Positions 46,546 to 55,700 of a stretch of 64,000 nt of DNA are shown here, piece after piece. Source of the stretch: Trichomonas vaginalis G3 (lineage: Eukaryota > Parabasalia > Trichomonadida > Trichomonadidae). A program made the translations under genes and the position numbers. Where the stretch lies: positions 3,534,001 to 3,598,000 of the forward strand of contig NC_067203.1 in assembly GCF_026262505.1 (NCBI RefSeq), read 5' to 3'. The notes below the pieces were generated by a model, which was not told the origin of the DNA, ran no database searches, and was given only the letters and a program-made list of their open reading frames with translations. The stretch's first letter is position 1. Each line of letters starts with the position of its first letter.

Positions 46546-46791
46546 ACTTTTTCATTAGATGTAAATCAGACATGAATGAGAACAGTCATGTATTATTAAT
46601 GGTACCATTTATTTTTGTCATAAATTTACACCAAAAATATATTTTAGGTGAAGAGGTGAGATCTCACCTGTTTTCTCACCCTCATGATAATTCTTCTAAA
46701 CTTTTTCATTAGATGTAAATCAGACAAAGCATTTACCAGAAAGAATAAGATAATTCTTCTAAACTTTTTTCAAGCCACGAACGGCGGGACT
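46546..46791. repeat. Triplicated integrase 3' end and boundary repeat (B)
   Basis: ATTCTTCTAAACTTTTT, from the integrase stop region, is found at 46533, again at 46685 and again at 46751; the second copy is followed by ATTAGATGTAAATCAGAC as in the original. A fragment encoding P-E-R-I-R precedes the third copy. The AGATCT boundary repeat (46631-46683) is inserted between the first two. Confidence 0.75.
46631..46683 (+). repeat. AGATCT boundary repeat, left of 298-aa gene (B)
   Basis: Contains the 14-bp palindrome GGTGAGATCTCACC (46655-46668) within AAAAATATATTTTAGGTGAAG..TTTTCTCACCCTC. Its inverted partner is 47711-47766. Confidence 0.85.
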
Positions 46792-47708
46792 CTGTCCACA
46801 ACTACAGCATCAAACTCGCTAGTCATGAATCCTACGTCAATGTTGGTAGAGATGAAAAGCTTTATTCCTTCTTCATATACTTTTGAAACAGAAATCCAGA
46901 AGATAAAGCAAGAACTTTTAACAAGTAATTTAGACTGTAGTGCGAAAGATGAAACAAATGAACAGTATCTTTATGAAATGGAGGACCTCATCGACCATTT
47001 GCCTAAACTACCTGAAATTCAGCAGCAAAAACTAACTATTCCTGAATTCGACGAAATTGAAGTCAAAGCAACTGACTCAGTAGAAATTAAGAAATTCATA
47101 CGTAAAGTAAATTATGAATTTCTTGGTTTTCATTGCAACCATAAAGTTATGGACAAAGATTGCGACATGGTTTATAAAAATATTTCTGACCTTTACAAAT
47201 CCGAAGAATTTAAGACATACGATAACTTTGTTTCATTAGTTGCAAAATGTGTATGGCAGATAAGAGATAAAGATAGAAGAGGTAAAGTATGGAATGAACA
47301 GATAAAACCAGCAGCTTTTGAGTTAAAGAAAACCATTGACGCCTTAGTTGTTCTAGCTGGTTTTATTTCAATGTATAACGCAAAAACGATGCCGCAATGT
47401 TCAAAATGTAAGGCAGCAATAAGAAAATATAACTACTCAGTCAAAGAGATATAGAAAGAATGCGAAACGACTATGCAGACTTAAAGAAAGAAGCAGAAAA
47501 GCCAGCAGAAGATAAAATGGATATGTTGACATTTCTTAATAAAAACTATCCAACAGCAGAAGATTTCCTTCTGTCTGACGTCAAGAAGAAGTATAAAGAA
47601 ACCTTCGGCATTGTTAAAACATTCGATGTACTAAAAGAAGAAATAGAAGCTACGAAATTGTTTAGGATTTCAAATATACATCGTACAATTCATGTAAAAC
47701 GCTTGTGA
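46792..47708 (+). pseudogene. 298-aa family protein (B), start lost and frameshifted
   Basis: High identity to 23914-24810 from N-S-L-V-M-N-P-T-S-M onward. The position of the A start codon is CTG here (46792-46794). An insertion in the segment coding V-K-E-I (near 47452) gives a stop; the rest (47460-47708) remains open in another frame. An extra V-M-D-K after H-C-N-H-K and other small differences show divergence before decay. Confidence 0.7.
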
Positions 47709-47710
47709 AA

Positions 47711-47766
47711 AAAGAGGTGAAAAAACGGGTGAGATCTCACCTCTTCACCTCAATTATATTTTTGGG
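47711..47766 (-). repeat. AGATCT boundary repeat, right of 298-aa gene (B)
   Basis: Inverted copy of 46631-46683 with the palindrome at 47728-47741. Confidence 0.85.
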
Positions 47767-47990
47767 CAAAGCTTCCACGAGAGAAAAGATTCCTCATTCG
47801 CTAAGGATTCCAAAAATGAAAAAATCATTGATTTCGGCTGAGAAAAAACAGCAAAACCCTTCTTCCACGGGAACAAAGAAATAAAGAAGAAATAAAGTAA
47901 ATTTTTTATTTATTCCCGTGGAAGATAGAGCACTTTTATGACACTTTTTATTCACGACAAACAAGACAAACAAAGAAAATAAGAAAATAC
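47767..47990. repeat. Intergenic region with a CTTCCACGGGAA inverted repeat (B)
   Basis: CTTCCACGGGAA near 47862 and TTCCCGTGGAAG near 47922 form an imperfect stem with about 50 bp between. A third half-copy (CTTCCACGAGAG) is at 47770. No coding sequence is credible. Confidence 0.6.
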
Positions 47991-48063
47991 GGCGCTGTCG
48001 CGGTTCGAACCACAGACCCTGACCCCTCCATAACACTACCTTAGACCACTGTGCTACGTAGCC
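47991..48063 (-). tRNA. Degenerate tRNA-like sequence, 73 nt
   Basis: On the minus strand this stretch has a consensus A box (TAGCACAGTGG, at T8 position) and B box (GGTTCGAACC), spaced as in a class I tRNA, giving a 73-nt body followed within 10 bases by TTTT (a Pol III terminator). The acceptor and T stems pair poorly (about 4 of 7 and 2 of 5) and the anticodon is not clear. It is therefore a pseudo-tRNA, a tRNA-derived sequence, or a promoter relic rather than a working tRNA gene. Confidence 0.4.
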
Positions 48064-48104
48064 TGTCGACATAAGATTTTATAAATTGCATATTTGACGT
48101 AAAT

Positions 48105-48440
48105 TTATTTCCATCTGGCTTCCCACCGCATAAGATATTCATACGTGTTTGTAAGACATTCATTAAACTTCTTTTCTATTGCATCTAATCTTGCGTTATT
48201 TTTTTCAATAACTTGTCTGTATTCTTCATCATTGTTAACCAATTTTTTATCTACAAATTTTATTAGTGTTTGATTCACTTCGTTATGATAACGGTCATAT
48301 TCTTTCAATACGTAGGTGAAGACAAAATGCGTCGTACCTTCAATCTTAAAGCTTAAAGAACTTTCAACACAGTTTTGAGGGTCTGTCAGTGCGTCAATGA
48401 GATAGTATTCGAAGTCAGTCAATAATCTTTTTAAAGTCAT
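48105..48440 (-). CDS. Conserved element protein, 111 aa (B)
   Basis: Homologue of the N-terminal part of 27660-28106 in A: F-V-F-T-Y-V-L-K-E-Y-D-R-Y-H and I-K-F-V-D-K-K-L-V-N-N-D. It lacks the Lys/Glu tail. The frame is intact. Function unknown. Confidence 0.55.
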   Translation of the reverse strand: MTLKRLLTDFEYYLIDALTDPQNCVESSLSFKIEGTTHFVFTYVLKEYDRYHNEVNQTLIKFVDKKLVNNDEEYRQVIEKNNARLDAIEKKFNECLTNTYEYLMRWEARWK

Positions 48441-48548
48441 TTCATACAGGATAAAATTTAATGTTGTGAAGAAATAGTGTTTATCTCAGAAAAAATAACG
48501 CTAATTTTTTTCTAACAAATTTTTTTATTTTGTATGTAAAGACAGTAA

Positions 48549-49401
48549 TGTCAACATCAGAGAACACAACAATTGCTATCGTTCATGAAGCCATAAATGA
48601 AGAATACGAGTACTACAGTAATAACAAACAGTTACGTCTCATTCGTTCAGTCAAAGAACATGTACCAAATGCAAAGTATAATGAATGCTCTTCTTTCTAC
48701 AAAGCAAGCATATCATTGGTTTGAAAACCAACAGACAAAGAACTTTTAGAAAATTTCCTCATATGATTGCTTCCCTCGGAAAACCGAGAGAAGAGATTCC
48801 GTACGAAAATCGCAAGAATTTGGCTCCTGGTTTGAAGGTTATTATGTTCATAGACTTTTAGTAAATGCTGTAGCAATGTGGGCTTCCCTCGTTATGCTTG
48901 TTATATTTTCATGATGTTAGATGAACTATATAAAGCAGAACGTGGAGAGATGGAAAAGAAACTTCATGCAAAATGAAGTCATTGAATCCAAAGACAAAAG
49001 CATACAGAAAAGAATACCGCGTTCAGTACCAAAAGGAAAGGAAAAGAGCTATAAGTATATGATTATACACTGAAGAGATGGAAATGAAGAAGATAAAGAT
49101 ATGGTTATGTTTGCATTTAGTCAGAAGAAACAACAAGAGCTTTTATGACTTAGCTAAAATATATAAATCTGACAGAAACTGGTTCTATCGTGAAAACTTA
49201 CCGATTTCAATGACACCGAATGAGCAAATAAAGGAAATTGTCAAAAATACTCTTCCTCAAACACACTATGACATCAAAGGTTGCACAATACTTACATTCA
49301 AAGAAGACTTAACATTACTGAAGGAAAAAATAACAGAATATTTCGATAACTTCAAAAGAGGAAGAAAAAAAAAATCTAAGCTAATTTTATTTTTTTTATA
49401 A
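48549..49401 (+). pseudogene. KilA-N domain protein, heavily degraded (B)
   Basis: It starts M-S-T-S-E-N-T-T. In alternating frames the sequence encodes pieces of a KilA-N domain: K-Q-A-Y-H-W-F-E-N, I-P-Y-E-N-R, then W-F-E-G-Y-Y-V-H-R-L-L-V-N-A-V-A-M-W-A-S. These are followed by a C-terminal domain (L-A-K-I-Y-K-S-D-R-N-W-F-Y-R, K-G-C-T-I-L-T-F) and a basic end. At least four frame changes or stops. A fragment of a similar gene survives in A near 25226-25290. It is distinct from the intact KilA-N gene of A (25545-26156). Confidence 0.6.
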
Positions 49402-49424
49402 AATTTTATCTCATATGAAAGAAC

Positions 49425-49619
49425 ATGAATTTAGAATATTCGGAACTCATGACAGAAGAAGAGAACGAACAACATGTAAAAGATTATGCAAAATTTCTGA
49501 AGACATACAAAGCATTTAAACAATATCTAAATGCTTCTAAAGATTATGCAAAATTTCTGAAGTATATAAAGCTTATGAAAAAGCGTATGAAAAGTTTATA
49601 CATTGGGGAATTGTTGTAA
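49425..49619 (+). CDS. Short ORF with internal duplication, 64 aa (B)
   Basis: K-D-Y-A-K-F-L-K occurs twice because a 24-bp segment (AAAGATTATGCAAAATTTCTGAAG) is present at 49479 and 49539. Lys/Tyr-rich. The ATG follows a TTTTATC motif typical of element genes. Whether it is expressed is unclear. Confidence 0.35.
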   Translation: MNLEYSELMTEEENEQHVKDYAKFLKTYKAFKQYLNASKDYAKFLKYIKLMKKRMKSLYIGELL

Positions 49620-49656
49620 ATATCGATATGAAGACTAACCAAAAATATATTTTTGC

Positions 49657-50130
49657 TTAAATAGCTTCAGGGTCTATTTCTTCAACCATTTCACTTCCTT
49701 CGTCAATGTCAATAGAAGCTTCTTCAACCTTTGGTAAGAATTTCTGTATAACATCTTTGTTCGTTATTGTCTTCAGAGATGAAGGATAATATTTCACATT
49801 TGTTTCACCCTTCTTATATTCTTTCTGTTCGGAAAGATTTAAAGCAATACTGAAGAAGTCAATATTAGAGTTCTTTATAACAGTATAATGAGTATCTTTG
49901 ACATTCACGAAAGAAACTCTTTTGTTTCAAAACTACTGCTAACTCTTGTGAAGTATAACGTTTGCGGTCAATGACGATAGCTAATGGTCTGACATACTGA
50001 CCAAACTTAGATTCTTTCACAAACTTCTTGTTAAAGATAACATTAACATTTGAAGCATTATTGAACTCATTCTTGATGGCAGTAGCGAGAGCATTGTATG
50101 AAAAGAATTGCAATCTTGCATGTGTTTCAT
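49657..50130 (-). pseudogene. Conserved element protein with acidic tail, two frameshifts (B)
   Basis: Relative of 28123-28542 in A by position and tail (I-D-I-D-E-G-S, E-E-I-D-P-E). The ATG at 50130 is one base out of phase with the open frame that starts at about 50113, and a second shift near 49905 separates the C-terminal half. Confidence 0.5.
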
Positions 50131-50222
50131 TAAAATAAAAATAAATTAAATTATTTGAAAAATAACTTAAAAAAATCTAATCTAATTTTTTCAAAAAATA
50201 TTTTTTTTATTTCCTACTAAAG

Positions 50223-50506
50223 ATGTATCGGAAGTTGTCTAAGTTAGAACACTCGGAAATAAAACAACTTCTTACAGAAGCTAACATAGAAGTAGCAAAA
50301 CATTACGCAACAAACAAAAAAGCACTCGCTGACTTCATTAAAGACTATAATGTGCAATAAGTTATGATAGAATTCATGAGTTCATAAAGCCGCAACGCGG
50401 CGAGGACGAAGTCCATGCAAGAGCATTTCCTTTAAATGACTTGCTATTGGACTTATATCATAGACGTTCAGTACCTCATGAAGTAAAAGAGAAATGTTTG
50501 ACATAA
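50223..50506 (+). pseudogene. Short element gene with twin-hairpin insert, frameshifted (B)
   Basis: M-Y-R-K-L-S-K-L opens at 50223 and stops at 50360 by a shift; the continuing frame reads D-R-I-H-E-F-I-K-P-Q-R-G-E-D-E-V and ends at 50506, overlapping the polymerase start by 13 bp. The P-Q-R-G-E-D-E part is encoded by a twin hairpin (50389-50414) like that in 5303-5527. The two genes may be related. Confidence 0.4.
50389..50414. repeat. Twin mini-hairpin element (B, upstream of polymerase)
   Basis: GCCGC-AAC-GCGGC followed by GGAC-GAA-GTCC, same architecture as 5413-5438 with compensating changes in the stems. Confidence 0.65.
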
Positions 50507-53500
50507 CAAATGCAAACGTTGGTGAAACAAGAAGAAGAGACGACACACTGAAACAACAGAGAAGAGAGATGTTTAAGAGCGCTATAGAACAAGTTCGCAA
50601 AGCTAACGATGTCATTCGTTCCATTGACGACAAACCAAAAGAAGGTGAGAGATGGTTAAAGAAAGATGAAGAGAATAGGAAGAGAAATGTGAAGTCAGGC
50701 AATAGACTCATTGACTTTAACATCGAAGCTTTAGATGAACCAAACAGAGACTACTTACACAAACATTTCGGTAAGGTTTTCATGAGACTCTTAGAGAAAA
50801 TTAAAATAAACTCACAACAGAGATGGATGGTATGTTATAAACTTGGTGGAAAGTATGAATGTTCTACGTTAAACCTCAATAATATTGGAACATTACTACA
50901 TCAGCTCTTGAAGGAGAACTTTATATCAGAGATAGAAGCAAATGCTGCAGGTATTGTTGAAATGCACTATGACTTCTTCTTGACAAACATAAAGAATCTT
51001 ACCGAAATAAAGATGTATGATTTAACAGAATATGAAGGCTTAACGATGTCAGATGTAAAGAAAGGCAAACCAAAAAAGAGACCATATAGAGATGAAAGCA
51101 CACTGACAAATGACCAGAAAGCCATTTTGGAAGCTCTTAAGCAAACAGGAAACCCAGCACTTATAGAAAGCTTTTGGAAAGATAATGGTGAAAAGAAGTT
51201 TTATAAGAAGAGAAGCGGTCAGTTCTGGAAGTATCTTTGCACATTACCTATAAATCTTGAGCGCTACCAAATCTTCAATGAATTGAACAAAAGAACTGCA
51301 ACACTTATGACAGAGGACAATTGTTTCGTTTATGCTTGCATTCAGGCTGGAGTAGATGGAGAGACTATTGACCACATGAGAGAAGTCATTCGTGTTAGAG
51401 ACTTTCCTCAAAGTAAAGTACAAGAAATTTCTGACGCAACAGGTATAGCATTTAATGTTACCATTGGTTATTTCAATGACTCAAGACATAATGAAATAAA
51501 GAGATACATACCAAAAGAATGTGAAACTGTTCGAACTATTGACTTACTTCTTGTTGAAGACCACTACATGCTAAACGAAAGATTACCAATGACAACATAT
51601 TTCGTCAGAAATTACAAAGAAATTCTCAAAGCTTGTGGTGGAATGAACATTGAGAAACAAATGAAGATTTATACAAAGAGATAAGATAAATATGTAGTTC
51701 GTTATGATAGAACAACACCGTTATGGGATGTTATGAAAACATTGTGGGAGTGCAAATATTTCGAACCTATTTCTTATGGAGAACTTTTCACATATACTAC
51801 TGACTTATATAAACAGAACCTTGCACCATTTAAAGACTTGTCATATGCTCCAAAGTATTGTGTACAACTGAAGAAGAAAGCCGAGTCAAAAGAAGTAAAT
51901 AAAAATAAGTGCAAGTTCATTCCTGAGCACGTTTTCTTTGCTGACTTTGAGTGCAGTACCGATGGCTTTCATAAAGCTTTTAACATATGTTACGACAGTG
52001 AAGATGGTTCAGTGAGTGAAAGCATTTGGGGTCAGAACTGTGCAACAGAATTTTTGGAACGACTTCCTGACAAGAGTTTAATATATTTCCATAACCTCAG
52101 TTATGATATAAACTTCATCTTAAGACACATGACAGAAGTGAAAGGAAATCCCATCATTAAAGGTTCACGAACAATGCAAATAACTGGCTTATATAAAGGA
52201 AGGGCAATTATTATAAAAGACTCATACACTGCTATAAATAAGAAGCTTAAACTATTTCCTGCTATGTTTAACTTACAAACAGGACCGAAAGAAGTATTTC
52301 CATACAACTACTACAGCAGTGTTTTGTTAGCAAATGACAACAGAACTGGTGTCATTTCTGAAGCATGTAAGTTTATCCGGGATGCAGATACATTCATGAA
52401 AAACATAGATTCCATCAAAGGTTGCAGAATAGATGAGAACCACTTCGACTTAGAAAAGTATAGCACATTTTATTGCAATCAAGATGTAAGAATTTTAAGA
52501 GAAGGTTTTGTTAAGTTCCGCAATGATATATTGAAAGAATTTGATTTAAACGTTTATGACTACGTTAGTATTTGTTCAATTGCTAACAAATTATTTGAGA
52601 ACAGAGTGTACTTCCCGAATGGAAATTTATATGACCTCTCAAATAAACCAAGAGAATTTATTTCACGCTGTATTCAAGGTGGAAGATGTATGCTGTCAGA
52701 TAACATTAAACAAAAGAGCGAAAAGAAACTCATTGCTGACTTCGACGCTGTTTCATTATATCCATCAGCTATAGCAAGACTTTATACTTTAGAAGGTATA
52801 CCGAAAGTATTGAAGAAAGAAATGTTAAGCACAGAGTATCTCATGAGACATTTATTCGATGACGACCAAAAGGAACCCATTGGTGAAAAGTTTATGTCTG
52901 GCTTCTTTGTTCTCATTAAGATAACAGAGATTGGAATACATAGACACTTTCCTTTAATAGTTTGTGACCCTGAACTAAATCCAGAACTTAACGTTCCCAG
53001 AAGTTCAAACACTTGCTGTTTAATGTATGTTGACCATATAACATTACAAGACCTCATAAAATATCAAGGTGTCAAATGTGAAGTGTTGCAAGGATACTAT
53101 TACGATGGAAACAGAGATTTGAGAATAAGAGATGAAGTAAAGAAGTTGTTTGAGTTAAGGTTAAAGTATAAGAAAGAAGGAAATCCTTTGCAAGAAAATA
53201 TAAAGCTCATTCTGAACAGTATTTATGGCAAAACTATTCTATCTCCTATTGAGTCAAAAATAACCATAGTAAATGACAAAGATGCTATAAGATATGCCAT
53301 CAGAAACTACAACCATATAGTGAAGTTCGAAGGTTTGGATGGTTCAGATAAAACTATTTTCAAGCTAACGAAAAGCATTTGCAGACACTTTAACTTCTGT
53401 CCACTTGGTGTTAACATTCTGTCTATGTCGAAGAGAATAATGTGTGAAGTATTCTGTACTGCTGAGGACTTAGGAATGGACATCTTTTATAGCGATACGG

Positions 53501-54000
53501 ACAGTATGCATCTCTACAATGAAGATATCCCTCGTTTAGCTGAAGAGTTTGAGAAACGTTATGGAAGAGTTCTCATTGGTAAAAACCTTGGTCAATTTCA
53601 TAGCGACTTTGCAGAAATCACAAAAGATAAACAAAGTTTAGCATACAAGTCAATATTTTGTGGAAAGAAGACTTACATAGACTTACTCACGAATGATTTA
53701 AATGAAGTTGCATTTCACTGCAGAATGAAAGGCGTGAAGCAAGATGTTATTGCTTTAACCGCTAATGAAATGTTTCCTGACTCTGTTCAGTGTTTCTATG
53801 ATGAAGATAAAGGTTTAATGGTTCCGCAAGGAAAATTTGACAAAGACTCTGAGTTCAGTGTTATGAAGTTATATAAAGCACTTCATGATGGTCAAGAGAT
53901 TGGATTTGACTTATGTAAGTCTTCTAGTCCTTGCTTTGCTGAAAAGTTTAACTTCTCAATAACGACTAAAACAAGCTTTATTCGTAAGTTGAAGTTCTGA
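50494..54000 (+). pseudogene. Protein-primed type B DNA polymerase (B) with one in-frame stop
   Basis: This is one continuous frame of 1168 codons, interrupted only by TAA at 51682-51684. The N-terminal 400 residues include N-C-F-V-Y-A-C and V-E-D-H-Y-M-L-N-E, a Cys/His pair pattern reminiscent of OTU-like cysteine proteases (tentative). After the stop come exonuclease motifs F-A-D-F-E-C, F-H-N-L-S-Y-D and Y-C-N-Q-D, then polymerase A (D-F-D-A-V-S-L-Y-P), B (K-L-I-L-N-S-I-Y-G), C (Y-S-D-T-D-S) and thumb H-C-R-M-K-G-V. All catalytic residues are kept. It replicates the element from protein-linked ends (family knowledge). Confidence 0.85.
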
Positions 54001-54060
54001 GGTCATTTATTTTTGTCAGCAATGAGGTCATTCGTGATAAAAATAAGCCCATGTGGTCAT

Positions 54061-54911
54061 TTACAATACTGTGATGGTAGAGTTTAAGAGTTGTGCTTCA
54101 ATGTAGAGACAGTCCTTATGGTCTGGAGGTAAGAACACTGGGCAGTTATGGTCATGAGTGGAGAACATGTCTATCCAAAACTCACGATTGAAGCCAGTTA
54201 ATTTATAGTATTTAGGGTTAGGAAGTGGTGAAGTTCTTGTATGACCAATGAACTCATTTTCAACTCCTTTACTTAGGTTTGAATATAATATAGCTTGCTT
54301 TCTATCCCAAATGCCTGGAAATCTAATTTCGGAAAATTCATTTTTCCTCGGAAGCATTGCATCATAATTGAAAACATTTTTGAAATCATCACTTGGTTCA
54401 GAGATTTGAAATCTTATACGTAATGGATTTTTTTTCTTTTTAGCTACTTCATTGAATGGTAAGAATACAATGAATTGACAGTCATGAGTTCCATCTTCAT
54501 TTGCTACAAACTCGTAATGAAAGCTATTAATCTTTCTACAATTCCTTCTTCTTTCAGTTGTGCAAGAAACTCACGTAAAGGCTGTAAAGTTTGTACTTCA
54601 ATGTTAAACTTTTTTGAAATTTTCGTAAATGTAATTATACAGTCTTCTAACGTTGTACGTCTTTAAAGTATTTGTATATGTGAATGTTTTGGGCGCTTAA
54701 AGACTGTTCGTCATTTTCTATCTCGACTTGAAGTATAAAGTCAACCTTTCTGAAAGCACGTGTTATATACATATGTTATGCCAATGTACTTCTCTTCATT
54801 TATGTTCACAATCCAGTCTGTTGGAAACTTAAACGTTACTCTGTTCCCCTTTATTTTGACGTCAGGGTTTTCACTACTGAACGCAACAGATAAAGGTATT
54901 TGTCTATACAT
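54061..54911 (-). pseudogene. Family X protein 2 (B), multiple frameshifts
   Basis: Begins M-Y-R-Q-I-P-L-S at 54911. Blocks in alternating frames include F-P-T-D-W (family Y/F-P-x-x-W), Y-I-G-I-T-Y, then C-terminal F-W-I-D-M-F-S-T-H-D-H and C-L-Y-I-E-A-Q-L, which parallel F-Q-V-W-F-T-T-D-G and F-Y-L-E-L-S-F of A. At least three shifts (near 54770, 54660 and 54540-54360). Confidence 0.5.
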
Positions 54912-54935
54912 TTAATTCGGATAAAAATAAACCAT

Positions 54936-55193
54936 TTACTCTTTCTTTGCTTCAGCCTTTAGCTTTTGCTTCAGCTTCTTCTCTAGCTTTCTTCGCCAGC
55001 AAACGTGGGTTCTTTGTCTTCCAGCAGCTAATGCAGCAAGTTGTTTTTCACTAAGTTTTCTCTTTGGTCTCTTTGGCTTTTGTTCTTGTTTTTGTTCCTT
55101 CAGTTCGGATAAAATTTGCTCACGAATTTCTTTCTTCAATGCTTCAACATCTATGACCCCTTGGGTCTTGTCCGTAGGGCTTGTCTGAGTCAT
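54936..55193 (-). CDS. Small basic coiled-coil protein (B)
   Basis: It starts M-T-Q-T-S-P-T at 55193, has an amphipathic helix (A-L-K-K-E-I-R-E-Q-I-L-S-E-L-K) and a Lys/Arg-rich segment (K-R-P-K-R-K-L-S-E-K-Q-L-A-A-L-A-A-G-R). A frameshift near 55015 is possible, because the alternative frame gives a smoother Lys/Ala/Glu helix. Candidate DNA-binding virion protein by composition only. Confidence 0.45.
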   Translation of the reverse strand: MTQTSPTDKTQGVIDVEALKKEIREQILSELKEQKQEQKPKRPKRKLSEKQLAALAAGRQRTHVCWRRKLEKKLKQKLKAEAKKE

Positions 55194-55238
55194 TTGACTG
55201 CAGATAAAAAACAAAATTAAAACTTTAACCGATGTAAA

Positions 55239-55673
55239 ATGAGCTTGTCAAAATCAGAGCGAGAGTCTATTATATTAAATGACGCAAGAGGAATACAACA
55301 TCCTTTCTATTACGTAAGTCAGAGTAAAGATGGTAAAATATACGTAAGAAAAAGAAAGGTTCCATTAGCGAATGCAGAAAGCGACAACATTAAGGTGTAT
55401 GGCAAGGGTGAAGTCCACGAAGCCCATATAAAACCTTCTGTTCAAACTGAGCCACCAAAAGAACCAGAAGAAAAGAAGCCAGATGTACTTTCAATAACGA
55501 ACCAAGAGCTTATTGCAAAGTTCGTGAATTTCATTGAAAAACAAACCGAGTCAAAGAATCCTGACCCGCCAGTGAAAGAAGTTGAGACAAAAGAGAATGT
55601 ACAGTTCATTGAAAATGTCAAGAAACAACTTCCACCACGAATGCCAAGAAGAAGAGTGAGAATAATGAAGTAA
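55239..55673 (+). CDS. Hypothetical charged protein, 144 aa (B)
   Basis: It begins M-S-L-S-K-S-E-R-E-S-I and has a short beta hairpin (F-Y-Y-V-S-Q-S-K-D-G-K-I-Y-V), a Pro/Glu/Lys linker and a basic end (R-M-P-R-R-R-V-R-I-M-K). A similar plan occurs in the 188-residue A protein. It lies directly before the MCP gene (27 bp) in the same direction, consistent with a virion role. Confidence 0.5.
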   Translation: MSLSKSERESIILNDARGIQHPFYYVSQSKDGKIYVRKRKVPLANAESDNIKVYGKGEVHEAHIKPSVQTEPPKEPEEKKPDVLSITNQELIAKFVNFIEKQTESKNPDPPVKEVETKENVQFIENVKKQLPPRMPRRRVRIMK

Positions 55674-55700
55674 ATAGATATTTTTATCTGAAGTAAATAC

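Noticed and set aside
47794-48072. Minus-strand ORF of 92 codons
   Set aside because: It spans the tRNA-like sequence and an inverted repeat, has no homologue in A, and lacks the upstream A/T motif.
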